Shown: positions 41,701-52,580, numbered from the stretch's first letter. The stretch: 64,000 nucleotides of DNA from Lingula anatina (GCF_001039355.2 NW_019773703.1:475555-539554); one strand, 5' to 3'. The notes: generated by a model from the letters alone, not told the origin. A program made the numbers and translations.

Positions 41701-42540
41701 ATGACTTGAGGTATAAACATTATACTGCAGTTTTTCTTGTGCATCTTTAGAACCTAGTTATAATAACTTAGTCAAAGTATTAACTTTACAATTTTATCAT
41801 GAGGGAAGGGCAATGTTAAAAAGTAACCTAACAGTTTTTATAAATGCTAATGATTATTAGAATATTTCAGTGATCAATGAATGCAAATAACCACATTATT
41901 AAGAGTACAAAAATTCACCACAGTCACATATATACAGAATTTTAAGTAAGTAAATCAAGCAGAATTAGAAATATACTTATGATGTTCTTGTAGCATTCAC
42001 TACAATATCCTCTGCCTCTAAGACAAGTGTCATAATACATTATCAGACTGAATGACTAAAATTTTACTAAAATTGTTTATTTCAGACATAGAGTCTTATT
42101 GGAGTCAGAATACATGGAGACTCCAGAGTTTTTCTGGAATAGAGAAGAACTGGAAGGTTTGTTTGATAATGTCAGGAGGCATTTGGAACTCAAGAACAGG
42201 GTGGATGTAAGCTCATTTTGCCACATGACAAATTTTATTTTCATTCTTATTAATAGATTTTCATGTTAATATATGACAGTTTTTACCATTTTCAATGAAT
42301 CTAACAATAATTAGATTTAGCTCTACATGCATATTTTTTTTTCTTTTAGCTTGGTTATTGGTTAATTTTCACTATTTGGCTTTGCCTAGATTGTTATAAA
42401 TTATTGTAATATATTATATATCCTGTACTAGAATAGAATTTGTAATTTATTTTCTACAGGATATAGTTGTTGAAACCTTGTTTCTCTTTTTCATTATTTT
42501 ATTAATTAATGAAATCAGTATTTGAAATCTACTATGTAAA

Positions 42541-42582
<42 letters not shown>

Positions 42583-43054
42583 GTAGTAGATTTCAAATAC
42601 TGATTTCATTAATTTGTGTGATAAAATATAGTTTCATTTTCACATCCATTTGATTTTATTTTAGGTGATGAAAAGTAAACTTTCTTTGTGCATTGATCTT
42701 ATGGACAATATCCAGGAAGCACTGACTCACCAACATGGAGCCCGCTTGGAGTGGATTATCATAATTTTGATTGCTTCGGAGGTAAGCTTGAAACCTTGAC
42801 TGGAATAATCTTTTGGATAAATGTTGATTTTCAATGTACTACGAAATTGAATAACAGTGCTTGGCAAGTCTTCTCCCACCCATTTTACTGTTCAGTGCCT
42901 CATCATGCATTGCAACGATTATTCTCCATGCTCATTACTACATATAGGAAAGTGTTCATGACAAAGCATGGTACATACCCTGGTACATACAGTGATAAAG
43001 TTGCATTCATGAAATAAATTTTTTTTCAGTATTCAGAATCTAGATTTATACTTT

Positions 43055-43131
<77 letters not shown>

Positions 43132-43407
43132 TGAATAACATTGACTATGTGTACTAATTTTGAAAAGTTGCTTATGTAGCCACATTATTTTATTATGTAA
43201 TGTAACCACATTCTTTTGTCACCTATACATGCGACGTAACGTCACACGTGAATATTCTGAGTGCGACGTCTTACACTGACCGTTTATTACCAGAGTCTTT
43301 TTTGTATTTTGTTTTGTTTTCGCCCATGATGAGGCCTCAGGGCCGAAACGGCCGTAGGGCATTTTTAAATAAAATGGACAGAAAAGTCTAATTTATTCGT
43401 ATCCTTG

Positions 43408-43467
<60 letters not shown>

Positions 43468-43807
43468 AAAATTTTTTTTTTCTTGGATATTTTGAGAATT
43501 CTTGTTTATTGCATTTTATGGAGCTTGTCATTGGTAGTGGTGTTCCTTTTTTTTTTTGGGTTTTCCATACGAATGAGCTTACTCCAGCTGGTGGTACAAT
43601 ATCCAGAGGCGGTATTGGCTCTCTGATCCTCTAGTTCATGAAATGAATTTAACTTTTTACATTTAACAACTTCAGATTTTGATAGAACTTCTAAGGTGGA
43701 AAGGAGCAACGGTCTGGGCCTGGCTTTGGGGAGAAGAGGCAGCAGAAAAATCTGACAAACTAGAACAACTAAACCAGGAAGACTCAGACCCCATTTCCAG
43801 AGATTAG
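38753..43807 (+). CDS. RMND1: RMND1 homologue, mitochondrial translation factor (DUF155)
   Basis: RMND1 is an inner mitochondrial membrane protein of the DUF155/RMD1 family that supports mitochondrial translation. Eleven exons: 38753-39127, 39282-39393, 39564-39639, 39967-40006, 40587-40684, 40915-41030, 41274-41338, 41634-41710, 42086-42206, 42665-42781, 43676-43807; 1,329 nt, 442 aa (human 449). The N-terminus is basic, without conserved motifs, and may be a targeting sequence. Family blocks: EKGAVVFWNVEDPS (exons 3-4), LLEKFAISHGLMLA (6), YIGELYDLRHRV (8-9), PEFFWNREELEGLFD (9), the C-terminal membrane segment LEWIIIILIASEILIELL (10-11). Exon 3 ends at a GC donor (GCAAGT); no GT donor keeps the frame. 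Exon 6 must start at 40915 for phase, although the frame is open upstream. The last six codons and the stop lie inside a MITE copy starting at 43787. Confidence 0.93.
42504..42614. repeat. 31-bp perfect inverted repeat around (ATT)n
   Basis: 42504-42534 and 42584-42614 are exact reverse complements (31 nt), separated by about 50 nt that are mostly ATT repeats. In RNA this would be a long hairpin with an ATT-repeat loop. It lies in RMND1 intron 9, 51 nt before exon 10. Confidence 0.92.
43066..43128. repeat. A-run and (TA)n microsatellite in RMND1 intron 10
   Basis: An A run passes into a long TA dinucleotide run. A second (TA)n run at 43412-43463 lies on the other side of the ribozyme-like motif. 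Confidence 0.92.
43321..43361 (+). ncRNA. Hammerhead-ribozyme-like motif, core variant
   Basis: The plus strand fits a minimal type I hammerhead: stem I GCCC (43322-43325) with GGGC (43357-43360); core ATGATGA (43326-43332) where the consensus is CTGATGA; stem II GGCC/GGCC with loop TCAG (43333-43344); GAAA (43345-43348); a loopless stem III CGG/CCG (43349-43354); cleavage step TA (43355-43356). The only core departure is C3 to A, which should break the C3-G8 pair and abolish or sharply reduce cleavage. Penelope-like retroelements are known to carry minimal hammerheads of this kind, so this is probably a remnant of one. Confidence 0.55.
43412..43463. repeat. (TA)n microsatellite
   Basis: TA dinucleotide run in RMND1 intron 10, downstream of the ribozyme-like motif. 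Confidence 0.92.
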
Positions 43808-44001
43808 ATCGATCTACTTTAGATAGACCTAACTCCCTGGGGGTTCACGCTAAATAGCTGTCAGCCGAGCGGACATGAAAGTTAATTACCCCCTTACAGC
43901 TTGTAGTAGGCGGGACGGACATTTAAGCCGGATTATCTGACAGTAATCTAGTGAGACTCCCCGTGGGGATAGATTGATCTAAAAGCTCTGGGAATACAGC
44001 C
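43787..44001 (+). mobile_element. MITE copy 2, overlapping the RMND1 stop codon
   Basis: 215 bp, closely similar to copy 1 along its whole length (same TTAATTACCCCCTTACAGCT core and inverted ends GACCCCATTTCCAGAGAT ... CTCTGGGAATACAGCC). The right flank is TAA (44002-44004); the left flank reads TCA (43784-43786), one change from a target duplication. Codons GAC CCC ATT TCC AGA GAT TAG of RMND1 fall in its left end. Confidence 0.88.
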
Positions 44002-44048
44002 TAATTTTCAGTGCTGCTGTTGGGATACTGTATGGCATTCTGTTTCTT

Positions 44049-44054
44049 AATAAA
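44049..44054 (+). promoter_or_regulatory. Poly(A) signal of RMND1
   Basis: AATAAA located 242 nt downstream of the RMND1 stop, just past MITE copy 2. Confidence 0.55.
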
Positions 44055-44799
44055 ATTGATACAGTTGCCACTGGAACAACTTTGTTTTTGCAATGTGGAT
44101 CAGATATTTGAAACTCATGGATTAATACCCAGTCAACTAATTTTTGCAAAACTGTTTTCAGTGAATCATGTAATAAAAAAAGTTTTAACTATAGGGGTTA
44201 ACATTTAAGATAATTGTATATTACAGTATTTTGTTTTGCAATTATCATCATGGGATGTTGTCAATTATCAATATATTAATTAATCAGACATGAGCCTGGG
44301 TTTCAAAAGAAAAAAAAAATTTGAACATATATAATGGAACCCAACACTTAACAGACCTTGGGGTCCAGGACTGCCTTAGAATTAAATTTAAAAAAGTTGA
44401 ATTCCACGTTTCTGTAGAAAAAGCTCATGTCTGCTAAATTGGGTTTTGGTGTTAAGCGGAAGATTCCACTAAAATCCCATTTTACAGGACCTATTTAAGT
44501 GCTCATTGACATTCCTTTGCAATCAGAAAACCGGCTTCGTTGCTACCCATTTACACACAAATACACATTACTTGTCTTCCCATGAAGAGCAGGGGTAGGA
44601 ATCTTGAAGTTAAATCAATTAATAATTATAATGTGAGTTCATCAGCGCAATGATAAGGGATAATTGAGCATTGCAATTCTTCCAAATGCATTATCAGCTA
44701 TTGACTACCTTATCATCAACTTTATTTCTAAAAAAATTATGAAGGCAAATTAGGGTGGACAATGCCAGCACTAATGGTTTAGCTTTTCTGATTTGTAGT

Positions 44800-44852
44800 G
44801 GTCCTGAAAAGGACCGTTTTGTTGAGAGTAAATGCAGAATTTAAGCACGCTC
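44800..44852 (-). pseudogene. Histone 3' end remnant: H3-like last codons plus stem-loop
   Basis: On the minus strand GAGCGTGCTTAA (44852-44841) matches the end of histone H3 (Glu-Arg-Ala-stop). It is followed 25 nt later by GGTCCTTTTCAGGACC (44815-44800), the 6-bp stem and 4-nt loop of the replication-dependent histone mRNA 3' processing signal. No H3 coding sequence is visible further upstream, so at most the tail of a gene survives. Confidence 0.45.
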
Positions 44853-45089
44853 TCTCTTCTTTTCAGGACCAACAAATATCAGTGAAAAGCTATGCCAATA
44901 AGGTCAATGATTATACGTCTTCTGGCCACTATGTTAACACCCCCACCCCCGAATAAAAACAAAATCCATATTATACAGTTACCTTGTATGTCTTGAAACA
45001 GCATATTATGTCAAATTAATGTTTAACTTATTATTTTAGGTATACCTTTTAATCAAATTTCTTAGGCAAACAAGTCCCTCGTGTATAAG

Positions 45090-45092
<3 letters not shown>

Positions 45093-45187
<95 letters not shown>
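45093..45187. repeat. (TA)n and (GATA)n microsatellite
   Basis: TA run passing into GATA repeats, same composite type as at 2519-2645. Confidence 0.95.
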
Positions 45188-45188
<1 letters not shown>

Positions 45189-45779
45189 GATGCAGGCCTA
45201 ATCTACCCTGAGTGTAAGGGCACAGTAAAGCTAGCTTGCTCACTATACCTTTATAGGTTATATATATGAAATCAAGTTGACAATACCGAAATGTAGAGCC
45301 TAGGTCAGCCTAATCCTAATCCAGTCAGCTTTGTGCTATGTCAGCGAGTTGAGTTGGGTACAATGCATCGTCATCAGCAATTAGTAAAAAAATCTGCTTG
45401 CGTAGGGTGAATCTATCTATTAATAGTAGACTCTTACCTGTTGCAAAACAATCTTTACATAATAAGAGAATATCGTGAAATTTCAAGCCTCTAAGCTACT
45501 ACTATTCTTCACATAACCAATGACTGCCTTATAACAAAATTAATTTCGTTGAACATATCATTCAATGCAATCATAAACTGATCAGACAAGATCCCTTTCA
45601 AGGAGAGGAGTCATTTCTCAAAGCAAAATCTTTTTACCAACTAAACAATCATTCATTACTTGAAAATGCTGTTAGTGTGAAACCTAAATCCTTAGCATAG
45701 TTAAGTAAACTGACAGTGCTCATGAAATAATCTATTACGAAAATTTGATATCTTGATCAGTATGAACAGAATGAAAGAA

Positions 45780-46620
45780 TATCATGGTAAAATTGTGTGT
45801 TGTTTCGTTGATGTCATTGAGTATTGTCAACTCAAGATCTTCACTTTATATGTCGAACAGTTTATGTTCATTTTCATTAGAATCTTTGCATCCGAAATAC
45901 ATAAACTTGCTGTTGAAATCTCCAATAAAGAGACGGTGTGTATATTGATTTGCGAAGAAACTGTTTCCTTGTTTGGACAAGTATTCTGTGGGTTATAAAT
46001 AGCGACAATAGCAGTTTTTCACTTTTGTACATTGGTCTCAATGCCCACTACTTCTGCAGTCAGATTGTCGGTGTTTATATCGTGGTGCGGTAAGTCTTTT
46101 CTAATTAGAATGGCCTCACACCCTCCTCTTGAGTCTCCATCTTTTCTGGTCGTATCAAATCCTGTGAAGGACTCATTTAAACCACGTCCGGTTTATGTTC
46201 TGATAAGTATTCTACAAGGGAATACTGGAAACAGTAGTAGTATAAGTTTGCATCGGCGGAGCCGTTGCGGGAAAGTTACGAGGTCTCATGCATCGTGATG
46301 CAAGAGCCTCATACAATCCCCGAGTTCTTGTATATTGTCTTCTGCCTCTATTGCTGTTGCACGTCTGTCCGTGGTGTTACTTGGGTGGCTTGAATTTTTT
46401 TAAATCCCTTCCTCTTATGCTGGCCGCCCCTCCAGCTTGTGTATTTTTTCCAGATGATTTTTTTCTTTTTCTTTCCTTCCGCTATGGTTATTCCAATTCT
46501 TTCACCTTGTCTCCGGTCGTCGGGTGACCGGATTCTTTCCTTAATTTTGAATTGGTGTTGCCCTTTTCAGGGCCAGTTGTATTTTCTCCGGTCGTCGGGA
46601 GACCGAATCCGCCAAGATTT
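45780..46620 (-). mobile_element. LINE fragment C: 5' region and AP-type endonuclease, decayed
   Basis: Minus-strand translation gives parts of an apurinic-type (EEP) endonuclease of a non-LTR retrotransposon: GLNESFTGFDTTRKDGDSRGG, then EAILIRKDLPHHDI and NLTAEVVGIET (about 46180-46030), and IFIGDFNSKF with the GDFN motif (about 45920). Stops and frameshifts break it. The 5' part near 46500-46580 carries the GGTCTCCCGACGACCGGAG hairpin, as in LINE A near 51890. The reverse transcriptase is missing. Confidence 0.75.
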
Positions 46621-46639
46621 TCGTGCACGATCTGTATAA

Positions 46640-49090
46640 TTATTTATATAAGTCAAGGGTAGTATTTTTGCCTGGTTTGCTTAGTATTGTGTTTTTCAGC
46701 TTTAGTTCTTTAAATAGGTTATTTTCAAACCTGCTGATTGTTTTTTTTTTTGCTGCCAAAAAAAATAGTGTGCTTGATATACCCGGTATATTCAATGTTG
46801 GCCAGCTCATGCAGAGTTGTAATTCGGGTACTCATAGGAAGTTTGAGTGCTATGCGTAGCGGTCTATTTTGAATTTTTTGTAGATTGTTAAGCCTCGTTT
46901 TTTTGGTAGCCGCTAGTATGACCGCGCCATATTCGATTGCGGGTCGAATGAATGATTTGTATAATTTTATGAGGCAGGCACTCGAAGCCCCCCAGTTTGT
47001 ACCTCTCAGTCTGATAAGAAGGCCAGTTCTTTTCCTGGCTCTTTTCACTATATTGTCGACGTGTTTTTTAAATGATAGTTTCCTATCAAAGGTGATTCCT
47101 AGCAGTGTTACTTCCTCACATGTTTCTAAACGGTCGCCAAAAAGTATGAGGTTAAGCTTAGGTTGTTGATTTGATTTTGAAAAGATGATTAATTGTGTTT
47201 TCTTGGTGTTTAGTTTTATCCGCCATAGAGAGCACCATAGTTCGAGATCCTTTATCACACCCGTCAGTCTGGTTTCTATGCTTTTGACATTTTTACATGA
47301 TGTCCACATGCCTAAGTCGTCCGCAAATTGAGAGACCTCGGTGTTGTATCTTGGGTTTATTGGTAGGTCGTTCACATATATTAGGAATAGCAACGGGCTG
47401 ATTACAGACCCCCTGAGGCGTGCCAGCATTAAGGCTTACATATTTGGATACCTCGCTCTTGATTTTGACCTTGATCTTTCTGTCGTTCAAAAAAGATGAC
47501 AGCAAGCGAACAATCTTGACTGGCAGGTTGCTATTTGCTAGCTTGTACCATAACCCAGCATGCCAGACTGAGTCGAAAGCCTTTTCCACATCTAGCACAA
47601 CAGCACCCGTAACCCAGCTTTTGTTTATTGCCAGTTGTGCACATTCTGCTAATCTGAGCACATGCTCCATTCCTTCCTTCTTGCTCATGTAGGGTTTGGG
47701 TATCATTATACCAGTTGCTTTTTTCCATATTGTGGGGAAATATCCCAACTGCAGACAGCTGTTATAAATGTCGCATAGTTTGTTTTTTAGACATTCAGGC
47801 GTTTTCTTAATTATCCTGTTTGTTATTTCGTCATCACCCGACGACGGGTTTTTTGTTTTTGAGATTTTGGTGGATTTCCTCTATTGTGATTTTGTTTAGA
47901 ATTTTATGATCGTCCCCTTCTTCTAGTGTCGGGCTAGTTAAGGGATCAAATTTGTTTTTAACTACGTAGTTTCCACCACTGCCTTAAATGTATCATTGAA
48001 TATGACCCCCTCGTGGGTGTTATGTATCTTGCCAAGGGCATTTGCAAATGCATTTGCTTTCTCCGCATCGTTTGTTGTAAGTTGTCCATTTTCTTTGAGT
48101 ACAGGCTTTTCAGATGTTTCTTTTGCTTTGCCAATGCTAGTTAGCCTCTTAAAGATGTCCCAGAAGGTTTTGTCCATTTTTTTTTTTTCATTAAGCATAG
48201 AGGTAGCGGTTTCCCAAGCTTTTTGTTTTTCTTTTTTGATGGCTTCTTTGACCTGTTTTGTCATATAGTTGTACATGATAGTTTCACCATCTATGTTGAC
48301 CTTGTAAATGGAGGCTACGGCTTCTGCTATGTCTTTGCATATGACGCTTTCGTTTGCCTGTATCTTTAGTCTTTTTGATGTCATTTTAATGAGTAATTTA
48401 GCTAGGCATATAGCCAATTTGATAGACTCTGTCACATTCACTTTTGTAGCATTGTCTATTGATATGCGTTTTTGTTCAGTGTTTATTTCTTTTTTATACA
48501 CCTTGCATTGTCATTCAGGTGCCTAGGCAAATTTTCTAACAGTATGGGTCTAGGTCTCTCTATCTTTTTGTTTTTGTGTCCGCTTTTTTTAGTTTTAGGG
48601 TAGACAATGGTCCACTCTGATTCCTCAGTTTCCCTCCCCGCTGCCGTGGAGGCTTCTGCTGGAGCCTTTTCGGCAAATACTTGTTTTTTATTTTAATTTG
48701 AAACTGTTTATGTTGATATGCATCAAGTGTGCCACCAGGCTGTATGGTCAATGCTTGCAAGGAGTTTTGTTGAAACTCCTTGATGCATGTTAATGTGTTG
48801 TGACTGTTTTAATTAGCAGGGCAGAATCCACCAAATAGGCCAATCACGGACTGTTACTGTGTTTTTGTTGTTGGCTTTTTTATATGTTGATTCAGTTGCC
48901 CTTGGGCCCAGTCTGTAATTCAGACACTTTCTTATGATGTGCATGTCTTCAGTGCTGCTAAAGTGCAGTTTACCTTTCTCATGGAAAATAGTTACTGAGC
49001 CACCTTCACATACATATGAGTACTTTGAACAATTTTGACAATCCCCACTATAACAACTTATTATGCTGTGAATCTGCTCATCCCCAATGC
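46640..49090 (-). mobile_element. LINE copy B: ORF1-like, linker and reverse transcriptase, decayed
   Basis: Order on the minus strand: a Cys-rich ORF1-like segment (about 49080-48560), a linker with LKENGQLTTNDAEKANAF (47962-48501), then reverse transcriptase in two frames: VLDVEKAFDSVWHAGL and LNAGTPQG (47293-47748), and SVISPLLFLIYVNDLP with the catalytic FADDLGMW (46725-47429). A frameshift falls near 47415, after GTPQG. The endonuclease between ORF1 and linker is deleted. The RT resembles the Jockey/CR1 group, but I cannot place the clade. Confidence 0.85.
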
Positions 49091-49320
49091 TGTCTTCCTC
49101 TTGTAGGTTTGATGTTCAGACTCCACTGTGATCTGGGCAAGAGATATCTTGCGGCCCCTCCTATTCTGAGCAGTATGGCAGAGCTTGTTACCAGTGTAAA
49201 CACTGTATAATGTTCTGTATAAGCTTCCCTCTTTCTTTTGAGCTAGTCTTCTCAATTTTCTTTTTAATTTGAATAGTTTGTGTTTTTTGCTGACTCTCCA
49301 AGTATGTTCGAGTACTCGCA

Positions 49321-49515
49321 ATACCTGTAGCTCAGTTGGTAGAGCGGAGGACTGTAGTGGACAGTATATGAGAATACTGGAGCAGTTGAATAAGTTTGTT
49401 GGTGAACCCGAGGAGGGAAGTTACGAGGACCAAAGTCTTGTGACAGTGGCCTCTTTCAACCCTCATGCTTTTGGGACACAGCAGGAGAAAAATAAATAAA
49501 TAAATAAATATATAG
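49321..49515 (+). mobile_element. tRNA-Tyr-derived SINE-like sequence
   Basis: TAGCTCAGTTGGTAGAGC (49328-49345) is a textbook tRNA D-arm and A box, followed by GGAGGACTGTAG with anticodon GTA at 49354-49356, which matches the 5' half of tRNA-Tyr. The 3' half (TPsiC arm, B box) is not recognisable. About 130 nt of unrelated sequence then leads to an (AAAT)n tail at 49487-49511. Head, body and simple-repeat tail suit a SINE; a truncated tRNA pseudogene is the alternative. Confidence 0.6.
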
Positions 49516-49612
49516 ATAAAAAATAAAGTAAATAATCAGAAAGAAAGAAAAAAATACAATAAATAGTAAGAAGTTGTTCATGAAATCCATATTCCACTTG
49601 CAGGCATTGTGC

Positions 49613-51836
49613 CTATTTGTATTTGTCTAGAGCAGTATTGCTGTGATTTCTCTGGATGAGTAATTTTTGGATGTGTAACGCTTTCATTATGAGGCAGGAG
49701 GAGAACCTTTCCAGTGTTTCCCTACCCAGATGAAAAAAGTCTGTTGGATATTGGTTTGAGGTTTGCTGTGTTACGTAGATGCTCAATTTTGGTACCATAG
49801 GGCATCTTTAAGGCTATGCGGAGGGCTTTGTTTTGAACTTTCTGCATCTCCACTTGTCATGTCTTGTTTGTGGTAGCAAAGATCACTGCTCCATATTCAA
49901 ATATGGGGCATATGAATGCCTTGTATTCTCTAATCAAGGTTGAGCTTGAGGTACCCCAGCTGGTGCCTCTCCGTCTTACTAGGAGATTGGTCCTCTGCCT
50001 TGCTTTGGTTGTTATGTTTCTTGTATGTTTTTTAAATGTCAATATTTGGTCTAGGGTGATTCCGAGTAAGGTGGCTTCCTTGACTTGTTTGATTTTTTCG
50101 CCAAACAGGTGAACTTCAGGCTGTATTTTCCTTTTTTTATTATGGAAAACCACTGAGTTTTTTACATGTTTAGTTTAATTCACCACCAAGAGCACCAGAG
50201 TTACAATAAGTCTCTGAGTGCTGCGTTTAGTCTTATTTCCAGTGCTTTTGTACTTTTGGCACTGGTCCATATTCCGAGATCATCAGCAAATTGTGATGCT
50301 TCCACTTTGTGGGAAGGGTGTATGGGGAGGTCATTCACATAAATTATGAAGAGGAGAGGGCTGAGAACTGACCCTTGCAGTGCGCCTGCATTCAGCCTGA
50401 CAGGATGGGAGACATTTGTTCCTACTCTAACTTTTATTTCTCTTTCATTGAGGAAAGAAGATAGCAGTCTTATGAGTTTGTTCGGAATGCAGTAATGCCC
50501 TAATTTATACTTGAGTCCATCATGCCACACGCAACCGAATGCTTTTTCTACATCGAGCAGGATTGTTCCTGTGGTCCACTGTTTATTTATAGCAAGTTGG
50601 GCTGCCTCAACTAATCTGACTTCGTGCTTGATTCCTTCTTTTTTTTCCAGGTAGGCTCTTTGCCATTTGTTGAAGGCTCTTGTATGTGTTTTGGACTGTA
50701 AGTGCTTCCATGAAGTCAAATGGTACTTTGCCTCGGCTTCGGTGCTGCATCTGTTGTGTGCTGGGAAGCGCGTGAAGTGCTGGATCCCCTTATTTGTGAA
50801 AACAGGATAGACTGAAAAAATGAAACAGAAATAAATAACAAAATTAGCATTTGAATTACTACTACATAGTTATACATGATTTTACAAAAAGGGCTTTTTT
50901 GTTTTGAGCTACGTGTCTTAATCTTAATTTCAGTTTTATAAGCTTTTGGGTGTCCTCACTCTCCATATATTTTCTCCATATATAATCTTTTTTTCTTTGG
51001 GCATGCAGTTTCTAGTGCATTTACATGCTAAATCTATTCCATTGGAGGCTGGTGTGACTGTGTCACTATTTAGGTTGTTTATAATTTGATGGTTTAACAA
51101 GGTTTGGTTTATTTTATTGATGTTCCATTGTAAGCAGATTGCTGTTCAGTTATTCTGTATGGTTTTTGTGTAGAGGTACATAACAGTCGGTTTAAGCCTA
51201 GTCATGACAAAAGCTACATCCAGAGTATCAGTATTGCCGTCACTGGCCATATGTGTTCTTTTGCCCTCATCATTAAGATTAATCAGGTCTTGCGTCTCAC
51301 TAATGTCGACACAAACCTTTTTGGTACTTTTTTTTTTTTTTTTTTGCAACTGAAAAAAAAAATGTTTACTGAATGGAGTATAGCCACTCCACCTCCATAC
51401 GCATCTGTCCCTACATCTGAAGGCCGCTCACTGTCATTTGTTTTTTCACTCAAATTAGTCTCGTTTGTGTATACAATGTCAGGATTGCACTCTACCAAAT
51501 GTTCAACAACTAATGGTTTTTTGTATTTAAAACTGTTTATGTTGATATGCATCAGGTGTGCCGACATCTTTAGGTTGTGTGGTCAATGCATGTTAATGTG
51601 TTGCAACTGTTTAACTTATCTTGGCAGAATCCTCCAAGTAGACCAATCACGGACTGTTATTTTTTTTTTGTGTGTGTGTTGGTATTAAGTTTGGTTGATT
51701 CAATTGCACTTGGGCTCAGTCTGTAATTCGGGCACTGTCTTAGGATGTGCATGTCTTCAGTGTTGCTAAGTGCAGTTTACCCAAGGAATATAGTTATAGA
51801 GCCACCTTTACGTCTTCCTCTTTTTTTTTTATTGTT
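49613..51836 (-). mobile_element. LINE copy A: ORF1 part, endonuclease start, reverse transcriptase, decayed
   Basis: Same family and orientation as copy B; the leader and ORF1 region around 51840-51560 matches 49000-48700 of copy B. The endonuclease N-terminus reads MHININSFKYKK, then NPDIVYTNETNL with the catalytic Glu and GGGVAIL (51283-51567). RT motifs at 50201-50719: LLDVEKAFGCVWHDGL, SVLSPLLFIIYVNDLP and FADDLGIW. The thumb region continues at 49857-50153. The endonuclease C-terminus and linker are missing, and stops separate the blocks. Confidence 0.85.
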
Positions 51837-52120
51837 TTGCTTGGTGTTTCACCCTCTTTAGGATTGATTTTTCCCTCTTCAGGGCCTCCAGTCATTGGGA
51901 GACCAGAGATGTTTCCAGCATTAATTTTCGGGGCCCTGAAAAGGACCATCAAGAGTGCTGCGTATGGTGACTCCCTGTCCCTTTGAGTGCCCCTAGCTCC
52001 ACTTGCAGGTAAATGGCCCTGCTCCACAACATGCATCTCCTCGCCCTTGGAAGAGCCTTCCTTAACCTAGTAGCAGGTACTGTACACTGCCATGCTTGGC
52101 AAAAAATCTAATTAAAAAGT

Positions 52121-52125
52121 TCTAA

Positions 52126-52156
<31 letters not shown>
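52121..52156. repeat. (AAAT)n tail-like repeat
   Basis: AAAT repeats directly before the H4 pseudogene segment. Similar tracts are at 49487-49511 and 52683-52709. These may be the tails of separate short retroposons. Confidence 0.8.
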
Positions 52157-52325
52157 CAGCACTGGTGTGGATTTTGTTGTTTCCCATCTTGCTTGGTCAT
52201 TACTTTTTGTTCAGCTTAAGTTAAAAAAAAATCCAAACTTTGGCTGATATTCTGGGTGTCAAAGATGATACTTTTTATTTTAGTCTCATTCCATTTTTCA
52301 GAAAATACTTTAAAAATTTTCTTTT

Positions 52326-52580
52326 AGCAGCATCCCAAAAGCAAAAAAGAACATTCAGGGTATCACCAAACCAGCCATCCATTATTTGGCTCGCCATGGT
52401 GGTGTCAAGCATATGCTGTAAGCGTATCTCTGGACTTATCTGTGAAGAGACCCGTGGTGTCCTGAAGGTGTTCCGCAAGAATGTCATCCGGACTCCATCA
52501 CCCACACTGAGAATACCAAGAAGACTGTCACTGCCTATGATGTATTCTATGCTTTGAAATGACAAGGCCATACTCTGTAT
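52326..52580 (+). pseudogene. Histone H4 pseudogene
   Basis: Plus-strand sequence matches most of histone H4 from the region after the N-terminal tail: AACATTCAGGGTATCACCAA (NIQGITK), then IRRLARxGGVK, RISGLIxEETRGVLKVF, NVIR, a degenerate TYTEH, KTVTA, DV.YALK and QG.TLY. A 13-bp insertion after GGVK brings a TAA. The VTYTEHAK region has indels, and an Arg codon has become TGA near the end (ALK-stop-QG). The terminal GFGG is lost. It is non-functional as histone and 40-80 kb scale context shows no intact histone gene in the window. Confidence 0.88.

Noticed and set aside
43405-43626. Frame with an Ile-Tyr repeat
   Set aside because: Produced by (TA)n; lies inside RMND1 intron 10.
46550-46572. 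Histone-like stem-loop (GCCCTTTTCAGGGC) on the plus strand
   Set aside because: The matching position in LINE A has GGCCCTGAAGAGGG on the minus strand, so this hairpin belongs to the LINE leader, not to a histone gene.
46032-46639. Plus-strand frames opposite LINE C
   Set aside because: Shadow frames; the minus strand carries the endonuclease motifs.
51927-51946. Second histone-like stem-loop on the minus strand next to LINE A
   Set aside because: No histone codons lie at the expected distance; it abuts the LINE leader and is more simply part of that element or chance.
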